The position numbers and the translations under genes were made by a program. A DNA stretch of 64,000 bases, taken from the NCBI RefSeq assembly GCF_001570745.1, contig NZ_BCSG01000012.1, positions 1-64,000 of the forward strand, written 5' to 3'. This stretch comes from Alicyclobacillus mali NBRC 102425 (lineage in GTDB: Bacteria > Bacillota > Bacilli > Alicyclobacillales > Alicyclobacillaceae). Positions 27,340 to 37,240 of this stretch are shown in pieces; positions within the stretch are counted from its first letter, which is position 1, and the number at the start of each line of letters is the position of its first letter. The notes under the pieces were generated by a model. That model saw only the letters and a program-made list of their open reading frames with translations. It had not been told where the DNA came from and made no database searches.

Positions 27340-28734
27340 ATGCCCAGTGAGCGAGAGTTGACGCCCAGAGAAATTGTCGAGTACCTGGACCGGTACATCG
27401 TGGGCCAGAAGAAGGCAAAGCGAGCCGTCGCGATTGCCTTGAGAAATCGGTATCGCCGGTCGAAGCTATCGCCCGAAATGCAGGCCGAGGTGACGCCAAA
27501 GAACATCCTGATGATTGGACCAACGGGCGTCGGAAAGACGGAAATTGCGCGCAGGCTGAGTAAGCTCGTCGGTGCACCGTTTATCAAGGTGGAAGCCACG
27601 AAGTTCACCGAAGTGGGCTATGTCGGCCGCGACGTGGAATCGATGGTTCGAGACCTTGTGGAGACGGCTGTGCGGATGGTCAAGGCGGAGCACGCGGAAC
27701 GGGTGAAAAGCGAGGCCGAGACCCGCGCCAACGAACGAATTGTTGAAGCGCTGGTGCCGGATCCAGGCGCGCGGTCGCGCGGGAGGAATCCGCTTGAGAT
27801 GCTGTTCAGCGGGGGATTCTCGGCGGATCGCCCGCAGGAGCCATCGTCTGATCAGGTGCGAGAGGAACGCCGGCGCGTGAAGCAGAAGTTGCTGATGGGG
27901 GCGCTTGAAGACCACTACGTCGAGGTGGACGTCGAGGAGCAGGCGGGCCCCATGGCGCTGGGATTCATGCCGGGCATGGGTGCGGAAAGCCTGGGCAATC
28001 TCCAAGAGATGCTCGGCAACCTGTTGCCGAAATCGACGAAGAAGCGGAAGATGACCGTGCGAGAGGCCCGCAAAGTGCTCACGCAGGAAGAGGCGCAGAA
28101 GCTGATCGATATGGATGCCGTGACGGCCGAGGCCATCTATCGAGCGGAAAATCACGGGATTATCTTTATCGACGAGATGGATAAAATCGCGGGCCGTGAA
28201 TCGCACGGGCCGGACGTGTCGCGCGAGGGCGTGCAGCGGGACATTTTGCCTATTGTCGAAGGCTCGACCGTATCGACAAAATACGGCGCGGTGAAGACGG
28301 ATTACATGCTGTTCATTGGTGCGGGTGCGTTCCACATCGCGAAGCCGTCCGACCTGATTCCAGAGCTTCAGGGACGGTTTCCGATTCGCGTGGAACTGGA
28401 ACCGTTGACGAAGGACGACTTCATCCGCATCTTGCGTGAGCCGGAAAACTCGCTGATGAAGCAGTATACCGCGCTCCTCGAGACCGAGGGCATTCGGGTG
28501 GAGTTTACGTCCGAGGCGATTGAGCGCATCGCCGAGATGGCGCAAACGGTGAACGAGGAGACCGAAAACATCGGGGCGCGCCGCCTGCATACGCTGGTCG
28601 AGAAAGTGCTGGAAGACTTGTCCTTTGAGGCGCCGGAAATTCACCTCGGCGAGATCAAGATCACGCAAGCGTATGTCGATGAGAAGCTCGGCGATATTGT
28701 GCAAAATCGCGATTTGAGTCAGTTCATTCTTTAA
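27340..28734 (+). CDS. hslU: ATP-dependent protease ATPase subunit HslU (ClpY)
   Basis: A 464-residue AAA+ unfoldase that feeds substrates to HslV. Walker A is GPTGVGKT (residues 60-67); [10 protein letters not shown] contains the pore loop; Walker B is [10 protein letters not shown]; the C-terminal tail that docks into HslV is DLSQFIL. Length is normal. In B. subtilis codY follows directly; here a terminator and flgB follow instead. Confidence 0.97.
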   Translation: MPSERELTPREIVEYLDRYIVGQKKAKRAVAIALRNRYRRSKLSPEMQAEVTPKNILMIGPTGVGKTEIARRLSKLVGAPFIKVEATKFTEVGYVGRDVESMVRDLVETAVRMVKAEHAERVKSEAETRANERIVEALVPDPGARSRGRNPLEMLFSGGFSADRPQEPSSDQVREERRRVKQKLLMGALEDHYVEVDVEEQAGPMALGFMPGMGAESLGNLQEMLGNLLPKSTKKRKMTVREARKVLTQEEAQKLIDMDAVTAEAIYRAENHGIIFIDEMDKIAGRESHGPDVSREGVQRDILPIVEGSTVSTKYGAVKTDYMLFIGAGAFHIAKPSDLIPELQGRFPIRVELEPLTKDDFIRILREPENSLMKQYTALLETEGIRVEFTSEAIERIAEMAQTVNEETENIGARRLHTLVEKVLEDLSFEAPEIHLGEIKITQAYVDEKLGDIVQNRDLSQFIL

Positions 28735-28751
28735 CGTGATGGAACGACGTC

Positions 28752-28777
28752 GGATGGCCGTGGGCCATCCTTTTTTT
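28752..28777 (+). terminator. Intrinsic terminator after hslU
   Basis: GGATGGCC (28752-28759), loop GTG, GGCCATCC (28763-28770), then seven T. It separates hslVU from the fla/che operon. Confidence 0.92.
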
Positions 28778-28863
28778 ATCTTTGTTGGTCCTGTAATCGC
28801 TGAGCGACCTCTGGGCTCGATTCATAAGAAAAACTTAACTGCCCCGAGCAGGATTCGGCTCAC

Positions 28864-28903
28864 ATTCGACGAATTTGTAGTTTCGACCTGAAGTTCGTCG
28901 AAT
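28864..28903 (+). repeat. Inverted repeat in the fla/che leader
   Basis: ATTCGACGAA (28864-28873) and TTCGTCGAAT (28894-28903) are exact reverse complements separated by 20 bases, ending 24 bases before flgB. It could be an operator or an RNA hairpin close to the ribosome binding site. The gap 28778-28927 holds no gene, and I see no TAAA/GCCGATAT-type sigma-D promoter in it. Confidence 0.5.
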
Positions 28904-28927
28904 TTTGTCGGGGGAGAGCACAGAGCC

Positions 28928-29332
28928 ATGACGGTGTTTGAATTGTTGCAGAGCGCGCTCGACGCTTCGACGCTCCGGCAGGCGGTCTACGCAAACAACA
29001 TCGCCAACGCAGGTACGCCGGGGTACAAGCGCCAGGACGTGGCGTTTGAATCGATGCTTCAGAGCGCTCTCGGGAGTGAGGGTTCCGACGCGCTTGGCGA
29101 GACCCACATTCCCATCGGCGCGGAACAGCCGAGTTACAACCTGACCGCGTTGCCAAACGTCACGCCTCAGGTGTACACCGATACGTCCACAACCGTGAAC
29201 AGTAACGGCAATAACGTGGACATCACCGAAGAAATGGTGTTGATGGCCGAAAATCAGGTGAAGTACGACACGCTGGTGCAGGACATCTCCGACCGTCTGG
29301 ATCGCCTCCGGACGGCCATCACCGGGAGCTGA
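28928..29332 (+). CDS. flgB: Flagellar basal-body rod protein FlgB
   Basis: A 134-residue proximal rod protein. The N-terminal rod signature ANNIANAGTPGYKRQ and the C-terminal helix with DITEEMVLMAENQVKYDTLVQ (read as DITEEM ... KYDTLV) are typical. It opens the fla/che operon behind GGGGGAGAG, and flgC follows after 5 bases. Confidence 0.95.
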   Translation: MTVFELLQSALDASTLRQAVYANNIANAGTPGYKRQDVAFESMLQSALGSEGSDALGETHIPIGAEQPSYNLTALPNVTPQVYTDTSTTVNSNGNNVDITEEMVLMAENQVKYDTLVQDISDRLDRLRTAITGS

Positions 29333-29337
29333 GTGGC

Positions 29338-29772
29338 ATGTTTGACAACAGCAGCATGAACATCTCGGCGAGCGGTCTCGCGGCGAACCAGCTGTGGTTG
29401 AACGTGATCGCCAACAATATTGCGAACGTCAATACCACGCGCACGCCGCAGGGCGGCCCGTATCGTGCCGAGATCGTGAACTTCGCGCCCGTCGGCACGA
29501 ATGTCACCTTTCAGACGGCGCTGGGACAGGCCGTCCAGGGGATCGGTGGGGGTGTGCAGGTGACGAGCATCACGCAGGACACGAGTCCCTTTCAGTTGAT
29601 TTACGATCCGACAAACCCCGATGCGGTCAACGGCTACGTGGAGAGTTCAAATGTCAACCTGACCACGCAAATGGTCGACATGATCCAGGCGACCCGCGCC
29701 TATCAGGCGAACGCCACCGCGTTTGACGCGGCGAAGGAGATGGCCGTGACGGCTCTCGGCATTGGCAAGTGA
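29338..29772 (+). CDS. flgC: Flagellar basal-body rod protein FlgC
   Basis: A 144-residue rod protein with ANNIANVNTTRTPQGGPYR near the N-terminus and VESSNVNLTTQMVDMI near the C-terminus, both family marks. ATG 29338 follows the flgB stop closely. It assembles on FlgB and the MS ring. Confidence 0.95.
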   Translation: MFDNSSMNISASGLAANQLWLNVIANNIANVNTTRTPQGGPYRAEIVNFAPVGTNVTFQTALGQAVQGIGGGVQVTSITQDTSPFQLIYDPTNPDAVNGYVESSNVNLTTQMVDMIQATRAYQANATAFDAAKEMAVTALGIGK

Positions 29773-29783
29773 GGAGGGTGGCC

Positions 29784-30080
29784 ATGATTGTTCCGGTGTC
29801 TACGACCCTGACGACCAGTTTGGGAAGTGCGGCGCCCGGGGCGAGCGGTTCCTCGGGCAACATGAGTTTTTCTGACTACCTCGGCAGGGCCCTCGACGAG
29901 GTGAGTCAGGTGGCGAATAGGGCCGACAATTTGGCGGTGGCATACGCCAGCGGCGGCCCTGTGTCCACTGCAGACTTGATGATCGCCGAGACGCAGGCGT
30001 CGCTCGCGGTGGATCTTCTGTCGCAGACGGCCACGCGCGTGCAACAGGCGTACTCGACGCTGATGAACATGCAGATCTAG
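29784..30080 (+). CDS. fliE: Flagellar hook-basal body protein FliE
   Basis: A 98-residue adapter between the MS ring and the rod. MSFSDYLGRALDEV and the C-terminal VQQAYSTLMNMQI are family-typical. ATG 29784 has GAGGAGGG upstream, which decides against the in-frame start 15 bases earlier. Confidence 0.93.
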   Translation: MIVPVSTTLTTSLGSAAPGASGSSGNMSFSDYLGRALDEVSQVANRADNLAVAYASGGPVSTADLMIAETQASLAVDLLSQTATRVQQAYSTLMNMQI

Positions 30081-30111
30081 TTCTATCACGAGGGGGATAG
30101 GGTGAGATGCG

Positions 30112-31635
30112 TTGAACGAAGCCCTGCGAAACATCTGGACCCAGGCTCGGGGGAAATGGGCGGGGCTTCCAGCGCGATCGCGCCGCAATCTGTTGATCGC
30201 CGCGGCCGCGCTCCTGGTGGCCCTTCTCGTGGTGGTGTTCGCGGCGACTCGGCCGCACTATGTGACCATCATGGAGGGCCTGGATGATAAATCGCTTGGC
30301 CAGGTCCAGCAAGAACTGGACACGCTGAAAATCCCAAACGAGATACAGGGCACAGCGGTGCTGGTGCCCGCGCGCGACGCGGACGAAGCGCGCATTCAAC
30401 TGTCGATGGCGGGGCTTCCCCAGAGCGGCTACGACGCGTACTCGGGGATCACAACCTCGCTCGGCGAGACCCAGGATCAGTTCAATCTGCAGGTGCTCAA
30501 CGCGCTGCAACAGAGCCTGTCGACCACCATCAGCGATATCAACGGCGTGCAGTCGGCGCAGGTGCACATTGTGATGCCTGAGCAGCAGCTGTTCGTTTCT
30601 CAGCCAACGACGGACGCCAAGGCATCCGTATTCGTCGATCTCGGCCCTGGCGTGCAGCTCTCGGCCGCACAGGTCTATGGCATTCAACAGTTGGTGGCTC
30701 ATTCCGTGCAGGGGCTCACGGTGGGTAATGTGACGGTCGTCGACCAGTACGGGAATGTGCTGTCGAGCGATGTGGCGCAGAATGGTTCCTCGAGCACTGT
30801 GGGGGCAGCATCGTCGGAGTTGGCGATGCGAGAAAAACTAGAAAACGACTTGCAGCAGACGCTTATCTCCGGTCTGCAGCAGATTGTGGGTGCCCAGAAC
30901 GCCGTTGTCGTGGTACACGCGAACGTGACGTTCAATCAGACCGAGACCACGACGCACACGCTGATCAATGCGCCGGGATCGAGCACGGGGTTTATCACGA
31001 GTCAAGAGGTCCAGAAATCACAGTCGACGAGCGGCGCGCCTGGCGGTGCGGCTGGACAAGCGGGAAGCAATCCGAATTTAAACAGCACGTACGCGGCAAC
31101 GGGCGGCGGTGCGACGAATACCACGTCGTCGAACACGATTACGAACTACGCGTACAGCTATCAAAATCAGCAGACCACCGCGGATCCAATGCAGGTGTTG
31201 GGTTACTCGGTTGGCGTGCTGTTGAACAGCAATGACAAGAGCATCACCCCTGCTGTCCAGGCGCAAATTCGAAACTTCGTGCTGAGCGTGCTGGGATCCA
31301 CGCCTTCGCAGGGAAAAAATGTCGTGAGCGTGTCGGCGGTTCCGTTCACCAACTCGCTGCAAACCGTACCTGCGGCGCCCGGCGGGCGGACGTGGGTGTA
31401 CGCGCTCGGCGGACTGTTGCTCGCGGCCTTGGTCGTGGTTGGTTACTTGGTCTTCCGCCGGCGCCGGCATCCGTCTGGCGAGGTGATTGAAATTCCGGCG
31501 GGTGAGACGTTCGAGCAACCACTCGAAGAGTTGCCGTTGACGCAGGAAGAGGTCCTTCGAAATCAGCTCACGCATCTTGCGCAACATCGACCGGAGGACT
31601 TCGCGAGCTTGTTGAGGACATGGCTGTCCGAATGA
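30112..31635 (+). CDS. fliF: Flagellar MS-ring protein FliF
   Basis: A 507-residue membrane ring protein. Transmembrane helices lie at about residues 25-45 and 425-447. Ring-building motifs include GLDDKSLGQV and a repeated YscJ-like domain (VPARDADEARIQL). A serine/threonine-rich linker with low complexity lies around residues 290-345. The acidic C-terminus should bind FliG. It starts at TTG 30112 after GGGTGAG, an uncommon start for a structural protein. Confidence 0.95.
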   Translation: MNEALRNIWTQARGKWAGLPARSRRNLLIAAAALLVALLVVVFAATRPHYVTIMEGLDDKSLGQVQQELDTLKIPNEIQGTAVLVPARDADEARIQLSMAGLPQSGYDAYSGITTSLGETQDQFNLQVLNALQQSLSTTISDINGVQSAQVHIVMPEQQLFVSQPTTDAKASVFVDLGPGVQLSAAQVYGIQQLVAHSVQGLTVGNVTVVDQYGNVLSSDVAQNGSSSTVGAASSELAMREKLENDLQQTLISGLQQIVGAQNAVVVVHANVTFNQTETTTHTLINAPGSSTGFITSQEVQKSQSTSGAPGGAAGQAGSNPNLNSTYAATGGGATNTTSSNTITNYAYSYQNQQTTADPMQVLGYSVGVLLNSNDKSITPAVQAQIRNFVLSVLGSTPSQGKNVVSVSAVPFTNSLQTVPAAPGGRTWVYALGGLLLAALVVVGYLVFRRRRHPSGEVIEIPAGETFEQPLEELPLTQEEVLRNQLTHLAQHRPEDFASLLRTWLSE

Positions 31636-31674
31636 GGCGATCGCCATCCCGTAGAGAGACAGGAGGCGGTGGGT

Positions 31675-32685
31675 GTGCAGCGGCGGTCGTCGTTGACCGG
31701 GAGGCAGAAAGCAGCGGTGCTCATGATCGCGCTGGGCCAAGAGGTGGCAGCACAGGTCATGAAGCGTTTGTCGCCGGAAGAGGTGGAACAGCTCACGTTC
31801 GAGATCGCGAACGTCAACAAGGTGGGCATGGAGCAGCGCGAGTCTATCCTTGAGGAGTTCCGCGATCTCGCCATGGCTCGGGATTACATCCAGACGGGCG
31901 GCATCGACTATGCCCGCGAGGTTTTGGAGCGGGCGTTGGGCGCACAGGGGGCGCAGGAGGTTCTGGCGCGGCTGACGTCGTCCTTACAGGTTCGACCTTT
32001 TCACTTTGCGCGCAAGGCGGACCCAAGCCAAATTCTGAGCTTTTTGCAGGACGAACATCCGCAAACCATTGCCCTGGTGTTGGCCTACCTGGAGTCGAGC
32101 CAGGCGGCGGCCGTTCTTTCCGCCCTGCCGTCTGAGCTTCAGGCCGAAGTGGCCCGGAGAATTGCGACCATGAAAGGAACTTCCCCGGACGTCGTGGCTG
32201 AGGTGGAAGAAATTTTGGAGAGCAAACTCTCGACCATGACGAGCGTGGATAACCAGCAGGCGGGCGGCATCGAGGCGATTGTCGAGATTTTGAATGGCGT
32301 GGATCGCGCTACGGAGAAGACCATTCTCGAGGAATTGGCCAAACGGGACCCGGAACTCGTCGACGAGATCAAGAAGCGGATGTTTGTCTTCGAGGACATT
32401 ATTTTCCTCGACTCGAAGGCCATTCAGCGCGTCATTCGCGAGGTGGATGCGAGAGACCTTCAACTCGCGCTCCGCGTCGCGAGGGACGACGTCAAGGAGG
32501 TCATTTTCAACAACATGTCCAAGCGAATGGCGGAACAGTTCAAGGAGGACATGGAGTACATGGGCCCTGTCCGCCTTCGCGACGTCGAGGACGCGCAGCA
32601 GCGCATCGTCGGCGTGATCCGCCATCTCGAGGATCTGGGCGAGATCGTCGTGTCGCGCGGGGGAGGTGACGACATCATTGTCTAG
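31675..32685 (+). CDS. fliG: Flagellar motor switch protein FliG
   Basis: A 336-residue rotor protein that transmits torque and binds FliF and FliM. Blocks include LTGRQKAAVLMIALG at the N-terminus, EHPQTIALVLAYL in the middle domain and the charged C-terminal torque helix DVKEVIFNNMSKR. GTG 31675 is eight bases after AGGAGG; the GTG at 31669 is too close. It overlaps fliH. Confidence 0.96.
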   Translation: MQRRSSLTGRQKAAVLMIALGQEVAAQVMKRLSPEEVEQLTFEIANVNKVGMEQRESILEEFRDLAMARDYIQTGGIDYAREVLERALGAQGAQEVLARLTSSLQVRPFHFARKADPSQILSFLQDEHPQTIALVLAYLESSQAAAVLSALPSELQAEVARRIATMKGTSPDVVAEVEEILESKLSTMTSVDNQQAGGIEAIVEILNGVDRATEKTILEELAKRDPELVDEIKKRMFVFEDIIFLDSKAIQRVIREVDARDLQLALRVARDDVKEVIFNNMSKRMAEQFKEDMEYMGPVRLRDVEDAQQRIVGVIRHLEDLGEIVVSRGGGDDIIV

Positions 32686-33466
32686 CGTCGTCAAACGAGG
32701 CCGGATCGCGCCATTGACGGACTCCATCCCGATCCCGGCCTTTACCGAAGCTCTGATTTCAGATTCAGTATCGGAATCTGCGGCGTCGATGCGGGAGCCA
32801 TCAGTGGACGACGAGGCCTGGGGGCAGGTGGCCGCAAATATCCTGGCGGATGCGGAACGAAGGGCTCAACAAATCGTCGCGGAAGCCATGGAGAAGGCGT
32901 CCGCCATCCTGGAGGAGGCTCGCCTGGAGGGTGAACGGCGCGCACAAGCAGCTGAACGGGAGGGGCGGGAACAGGGCATCCGAGAGGGACGGCTGGAGGC
33001 GCAGCGCGAACTCGCACAAGAGCGCGCGCGACTTCAGGTCCAGGTGGACTCGCTGGCGGACGAACTTCGCCGGGAATCCACGCATCGCCTTGTGCATCAG
33101 CGCGAAGCTGTGCTGCAGCTTGTCGTCGCGATCGCGCGCAGGATCCTGCAGCGAGAATTGGCGCTTGAGTCTGCGGATGTGGCCAAACTGGTCGACGAGT
33201 TCCTCGGACACGTCGTGGCAGCCTCCACGGTGTACGTGCGCGTTCACCCTGCGGATTGCGAGGCGCTTCGCGAGGCGGCCCCAGTTCTTTCGCTCCGACA
33301 CGGCGGGAACCTCGCTGTCCAGGTCGTGCCGGACCTTTCGCTCAGCCCTGGCGATTGTGTGATCGCCTCGGACGGGGTCGAGATCGACGCGCGCGTGGAG
33401 GCTCGTTTGGACGAGCTATCCCGCGTGCTGGCGGAAATCACAGAGGAGGGGCCTCATGGCGCATGA
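32678..33466 (+). CDS. fliH: Flagellar export stator protein FliH
   Basis: A 262-residue export-ATPase partner. A long charged coiled coil covers about residues 45-140 (ILADAERRAQQIVAEAMEKA read in pieces, EARLEGERRAQAAE), then a V-type ATPase E-subunit-like domain. TTG 32678 is favoured by GGAGGTGA upstream; GTG 32666 lies inside that site. It overlaps fliG by 8 bases and fliI by 11. Confidence 0.9.
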   Translation: MSSVVKRGRIAPLTDSIPIPAFTEALISDSVSESAASMREPSVDDEAWGQVAANILADAERRAQQIVAEAMEKASAILEEARLEGERRAQAAEREGREQGIREGRLEAQRELAQERARLQVQVDSLADELRRESTHRLVHQREAVLQLVVAIARRILQRELALESADVAKLVDEFLGHVVAASTVYVRVHPADCEALREAAPVLSLRHGGNLAVQVVPDLSLSPGDCVIASDGVEIDARVEARLDELSRVLAEITEEGPHGA

Positions 33467-34778
33467 TCCGGGGTGGGTCGCGGAGGCGATTCGAGCCGTC
33501 GAGCAAAGGCGTTTGGTTCGCCGCGCAGGGCGGGTGATGCGCATCATCGGGCACACGCTCGAGGTCACCGGGCCGACGGCGTCGCTCGGGGAACTGTGCG
33601 CCATCGGCGGCGAGCTGGAAGGGCTGGGCGAGGTCATCGGATTTCACGAAGGGCGGCTGTATGTGGTCCCGCTGGGTCCGCTGCCGGACGTGTCGCCAGG
33701 GACGCCGGTGCGCTTTCTGGACCAACCCTTCCGCATCCGCTGTGGGCCGGGGCTGGTGGGCCGTGTGCTGAATGGGCTCGGCGAGCCCATCGATGAGCGG
33801 GGGCCGTTGGCCGGCCCACTGGTGTGGAGAACTGTGGACGCACCCTCCATTTCTCCACTCCGCCGGGGGCGAATCCGCGCGCCTTATGCAACGGGCGTGC
33901 GAGCCATCGACGCGCTTCTCACCATCGGTCGGGGCCAGCGCATTGGGCTGTTCGCGGGAAGCGGTGTGGGAAAGAGTACGCTGGTCAGCATGATGGCTCG
34001 CGGCGGACGGGCGGACGTCCACGTCATTGCGCTCGTGGGCGAGCGAGGGCGAGAGGTGAGGGAATTCCTCGAGGACGATCTTGGGGAAGACGGGCTGAGG
34101 CGCAGTGTCGTGATTGTGTCGACGTCCGATGAGCCCGCCTACGTGCGCAGCAAGGCAGCTTTTGTGGCCACGGCTATCGCCGAGTACTTTCGCGACGAGG
34201 GCAAGGACGTGACGTTGATGATGGACTCCCTGACGAGGTTCGCGATGGCGGAACGCGAGGTCGGTCTCGCCATGGGAGAGCCCCCGTCGTCCCGCGGTTA
34301 TACGCCCAGCGTGTTCGCCAAGCTGCCAGTTCTGCTCGAACGCGCGGGCCCGGGCCCTGTGGGCGCCATTACGGCCGTATACACGGTCCTCGTCGAAGCT
34401 GACGACATTCACGATCCGATTGCGGATGCGGTGCGAGGCATTCTGGACGGGCACATCGTGCTTTCTCGTGCGCTCGCCAACCGGGGGCAGTTTCCCGCCA
34501 TCGACGTCCTTCAGAGCCTGTCGCGCCTCTTCCCGTCCATCGCGACCGATGGTCATCGCTTGGCTGCCGAGCGCCTGAGGGAATGGATGGCGAGGTATGG
34601 AGAAATCGAGGATCTGCTTCGAATTGGCGCGTACCGTCAGGGTTCCGATCCGGCGGTGGACGAAGCCATCGAGCGGATGCCCGACATCCTGTCATTTCTA
34701 AGGCAGAAGAAGGGTGAAGTCGTCGCATTTGAGGAAGCCATCACGCAATTGATCAATCTTGCGAGGGAACGTCAATGA
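33456..34778 (+). CDS. fliI: Flagellum-specific ATPase FliI
   Basis: A 440-residue F1-beta-like ATPase powering flagellar export. Walker A is GSGVGKST; other marks are RGREVREF, VTLMMDSLTRFAMAEREVGL in pieces (MMDSLTRFAMA, EREVGLA) and PPSSRGYTPSVFAKLP. ATG 33456 has GAGGGG upstream. Stop and the next start overlap as ATGA. Confidence 0.96.
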   Translation: MAHDPGWVAEAIRAVEQRRLVRRAGRVMRIIGHTLEVTGPTASLGELCAIGGELEGLGEVIGFHEGRLYVVPLGPLPDVSPGTPVRFLDQPFRIRCGPGLVGRVLNGLGEPIDERGPLAGPLVWRTVDAPSISPLRRGRIRAPYATGVRAIDALLTIGRGQRIGLFAGSGVGKSTLVSMMARGGRADVHVIALVGERGREVREFLEDDLGEDGLRRSVVIVSTSDEPAYVRSKAAFVATAIAEYFRDEGKDVTLMMDSLTRFAMAEREVGLAMGEPPSSRGYTPSVFAKLPVLLERAGPGPVGAITAVYTVLVEADDIHDPIADAVRGILDGHIVLSRALANRGQFPAIDVLQSLSRLFPSIATDGHRLAAERLREWMARYGEIEDLLRIGAYRQGSDPAVDEAIERMPDILSFLRQKKGEVVAFEEAITQLINLARERQ

Positions 34779-35230
34779 ACACGTCCATTCATCGGTTGGC
34801 CAAGCGATACGAGGCGATTTGCGCGAAGTGGCAAACAATTGCGGAAGCGGAGTTCGCCGCCGCTGTGCGCCTGCAGAACGAGGTCTCTGACCGACTGCGG
34901 GAGACAGAAGCGCGGCTCATCCAAACGCTTGCGACCACATCGGAACTGTGCCATGCGAGAGATTGGGGCGTGGTGGAGGCGTTTGCGAAGCGTCTTGAAC
35001 AACAGGAGAGCGAATTGACTGCGGAGAGCGAGGCGAGCGCGCGAGAAGCGGAATACAGGAGGGAAGCATTGCAGGCGCGCTATCGCGAGGCGGAGCGATG
35101 GAAGTCACTGCGAATGCGCCTTGACGACGCGGCGCGGCGGGGCGAAGAACGAGTCCTGCAGGCCGAGTTGGATGAACATGCCGTCATGCGGGGGGCACGG
35201 CGCTCATGGAAGCCAAGCGATCTTCGGTGA
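34775..35230 (+). CDS. fliJ: Flagellar export chaperone FliJ
   Basis: A 151-residue coiled-coil protein, almost wholly helical and charged, in the fliJ position after fliI. FliJ links the ATPase ring with the export gate. Sequence conservation in this family is low, so the call leans on length, coil and place in the operon. Confidence 0.85.
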   Translation: MNTSIHRLAKRYEAICAKWQTIAEAEFAAAVRLQNEVSDRLRETEARLIQTLATTSELCHARDWGVVEAFAKRLEQQESELTAESEASAREAEYRREALQARYREAERWKSLRMRLDDAARRGEERVLQAELDEHAVMRGARRSWKPSDLR

Positions 35231-35940
35231 CCGGGCGAGCCAAGCCCGAATCGGCGCCGCCGAGAGCGCCGCGCGAGAGCCAACCAGTCCCCGGGCGCAC
35301 CGGGCGCGCCACGGACCAACAGGGCGTTCAACTCCATGATTCGTTGGATGAAAAAAAGCCAAGCTTTGGCCGCAGGATGGTCACCATGCTTCTTCTAATC
35401 TTCATTCCGCTCGTCGTGGCAGCCGCCGCCCTTGCCGCTGTGCTCGTGGTGCTCGGGGTGCCCCTGTGGCAGGACGTGCAGCATTGGTTCGGTGGCAAAC
35501 GCAGTCAGCCCGTTTCGGCGCAGGATCAGGCCCTGCGGCAGACCATCAGCATTGAGCGGTCGCAGATTCAATCGCTCGAGTCGCAGGTGGCGTCACTCAA
35601 CAACCAGTTGTCCGCGTCGCGAGAACACGCGGCCTCGCTGCAGGATCAGGTGAAGAGTTTGCGCGCGGAACTGGCCTCCATCTCCAACGGTGAGAAGCAA
35701 GGTTCGGCCGAAGCGAAGATTCTCGCCCAGATGGATCCGGCGGCGGCAGCGCAGGTCATCGAGCACATGCCCGCCTCTCAAGCGGCCTGGGCGATTGAGT
35801 CCTTGAGTCCCGATGCTTCGGGGCCAATCCTTCAGGCGCTTCCTCCGGCGACGGCGAGCGCCTTGTTGCAACAGTCGGCGCGGGATAGTCAAATTGCCGC
35901 GCTGTCAAATGCAACGGCAACTGCCACTGCGTCTCCATGA
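35206..35940 (+). CDS. MotE/FlxF-like protein (YlxF position)
   Basis: A 244-residue protein with a disordered proline-rich N-terminus (1-55), one membrane helix (about 58-87), a coiled coil (about 105-155) and a MgtE-N-like C-domain (EAKILAQMDPAAAAQVIEHM in pieces, MPASQAAWAIESL). This layout matches YlxF/MotE, a periplasm-facing partner for the motor. It overlaps fliJ by 25 bases. Confidence 0.82.
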   Translation: MEAKRSSVTGRAKPESAPPRAPRESQPVPGRTGRATDQQGVQLHDSLDEKKPSFGRRMVTMLLLIFIPLVVAAAALAAVLVVLGVPLWQDVQHWFGGKRSQPVSAQDQALRQTISIERSQIQSLESQVASLNNQLSASREHAASLQDQVKSLRAELASISNGEKQGSAEAKILAQMDPAAAAQVIEHMPASQAAWAIESLSPDASGPILQALPPATASALLQQSARDSQIAALSNATATATASP

Positions 35941-35966
35941 ACTTGGCGTTGAAAGGAGGTGAATAT

Positions 35967-37229
35967 GTGAATGTGACGAATGTGGCGGCGTCGAGTCAGG
36001 GAAATGCAGGGGATTCGCCTGGTAAGCCCGGGTCAAAGGACAAGCGTCAGTTGGACGTGTCGGAAGTCTGGGCGGCCATCTTCGCGCAGTTCGGTGCGTT
36101 GGCGCACGCCGGATCGCCCGTGGATGCGAGCGAACCGGACGCCTCGGCGGGGCAAAGCAAAACGCCATCCGCGGTGAACACGTCTGTCGTCCGCGCGACA
36201 CTCGCTGGGACAGCCCATATGGATGTCGAGCCTTCATCTCCTCGCGCACAGAACGTACAGACGAGCGCTTCGCAGTCGTCCGAGGTGATGTTTTCCGATA
36301 CCATGAAGCGAGCGAACACGGCTGCGGAGGGTGCCCGTGAGGCGGCGGACAAACGGGTGATTTCGCCAGATCCTGCGGTATTGGCGCATTCGGTTCAAAG
36401 CGCAGACGTAGGTGACGAGACCGGAACGCTAGACGTCGAGCACGTCGCTCCGCGCCAGGCGCCACAAGCCTTCGATCTCGCTCCTCGCACGGTGCAAAGC
36501 GTTGCGCGTGTCTTCGGCCGTGAAGTCGAAAGGCAACAGGCGAGCGTCGCGAGCAGCACCGACTCAAGCGCAAAGCCGCACCTAGCCGTCGCCGAAGGTG
36601 ACATGCCGCTGACCGCCGCGCGAAGCCTGCATCGGCAAATGGAGCGCGCGACACTGTCGTCGGGCGGCTCGCCATCCTCACATGCCGACAAGGAAGTGGA
36701 TCTGCGTACGCCGATTGCGTCACCGGTCAGCGGATCGGTTGTCTATGGTACACAGTTCGACGAGGCCAAGAAGCCGGACACAGCGCCGGTGGTGACGTCG
36801 AACCTCGGCGCGCTCGGCGACGACCTGCGTGCATGGGTGACGTCGGCCGGCGAGGCCGAACCGAAGACGTTGATGGTGGCGCTTGAGCCGAAGGAGTTGG
36901 GCGCGCTGAAAGTCATTGTCCACCACGGTGACGATGGGCTTCAGATCCAGCTGGTGGCGTCCAGTTCGGCAAGCGCAAACCTGCTGGCTGCACAGCTTCC
37001 AGCACTCGTCCAGCAGATGGCGCAAGGCGGACTATCCGTACATGAAGTGAGCGTCGGATTGGATACGGATGCAGGCCAAACGGGCAGCGGGGGACGGCAA
37101 CGAGACGGAGAGGATGCGTCGAAGGCGGGGACCGCGAACGTCGGGAGCATCGGCGCTGCCCGCGCGTTTCGCGCGAAATATGGCGCTGAAGACGAGGGAT
37201 CAGTGTCGCTCATCAATCTCTACGCGTGA
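35967..37229 (+). CDS. fliK: Flagellar hook-length control protein FliK
   Basis: A 420-residue molecular ruler. The N-terminal 290 residues are low complexity and rich in alanine, serine and valine. The C-terminal domain has LMVALEPKELGALKVIVHH and LPALVQQMAQGGLSVHEVSV in short blocks, the FliK_C pattern that contacts FlhB. GTG 35967 sits after AAAGGAGGTGA; the ATG at 35937 overlaps the previous stop but has no proper site. Confidence 0.9.
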   Translation: MNVTNVAASSQGNAGDSPGKPGSKDKRQLDVSEVWAAIFAQFGALAHAGSPVDASEPDASAGQSKTPSAVNTSVVRATLAGTAHMDVEPSSPRAQNVQTSASQSSEVMFSDTMKRANTAAEGAREAADKRVISPDPAVLAHSVQSADVGDETGTLDVEHVAPRQAPQAFDLAPRTVQSVARVFGREVERQQASVASSTDSSAKPHLAVAEGDMPLTAARSLHRQMERATLSSGGSPSSHADKEVDLRTPIASPVSGSVVYGTQFDEAKKPDTAPVVTSNLGALGDDLRAWVTSAGEAEPKTLMVALEPKELGALKVIVHHGDDGLQIQLVASSSASANLLAAQLPALVQQMAQGGLSVHEVSVGLDTDAGQTGSGGRQRDGEDASKAGTANVGSIGAARAFRAKYGAEDEGSVSLINLYA

Positions 37230-37240
37230 GGAGTGAGATT

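Noticed and set aside
27466-28704. 412-codon open frame on the minus strand
   Set aside because: Antisense to hslU, whose AAA+ motifs are complete; product has no recognisable domain.
28778-28927. Sigma-D-type promoter before flgB
   Set aside because: No TAAA with a properly spaced GCCGATAT-like box was found; the nearest A/T-rich stretch does not fit either box.
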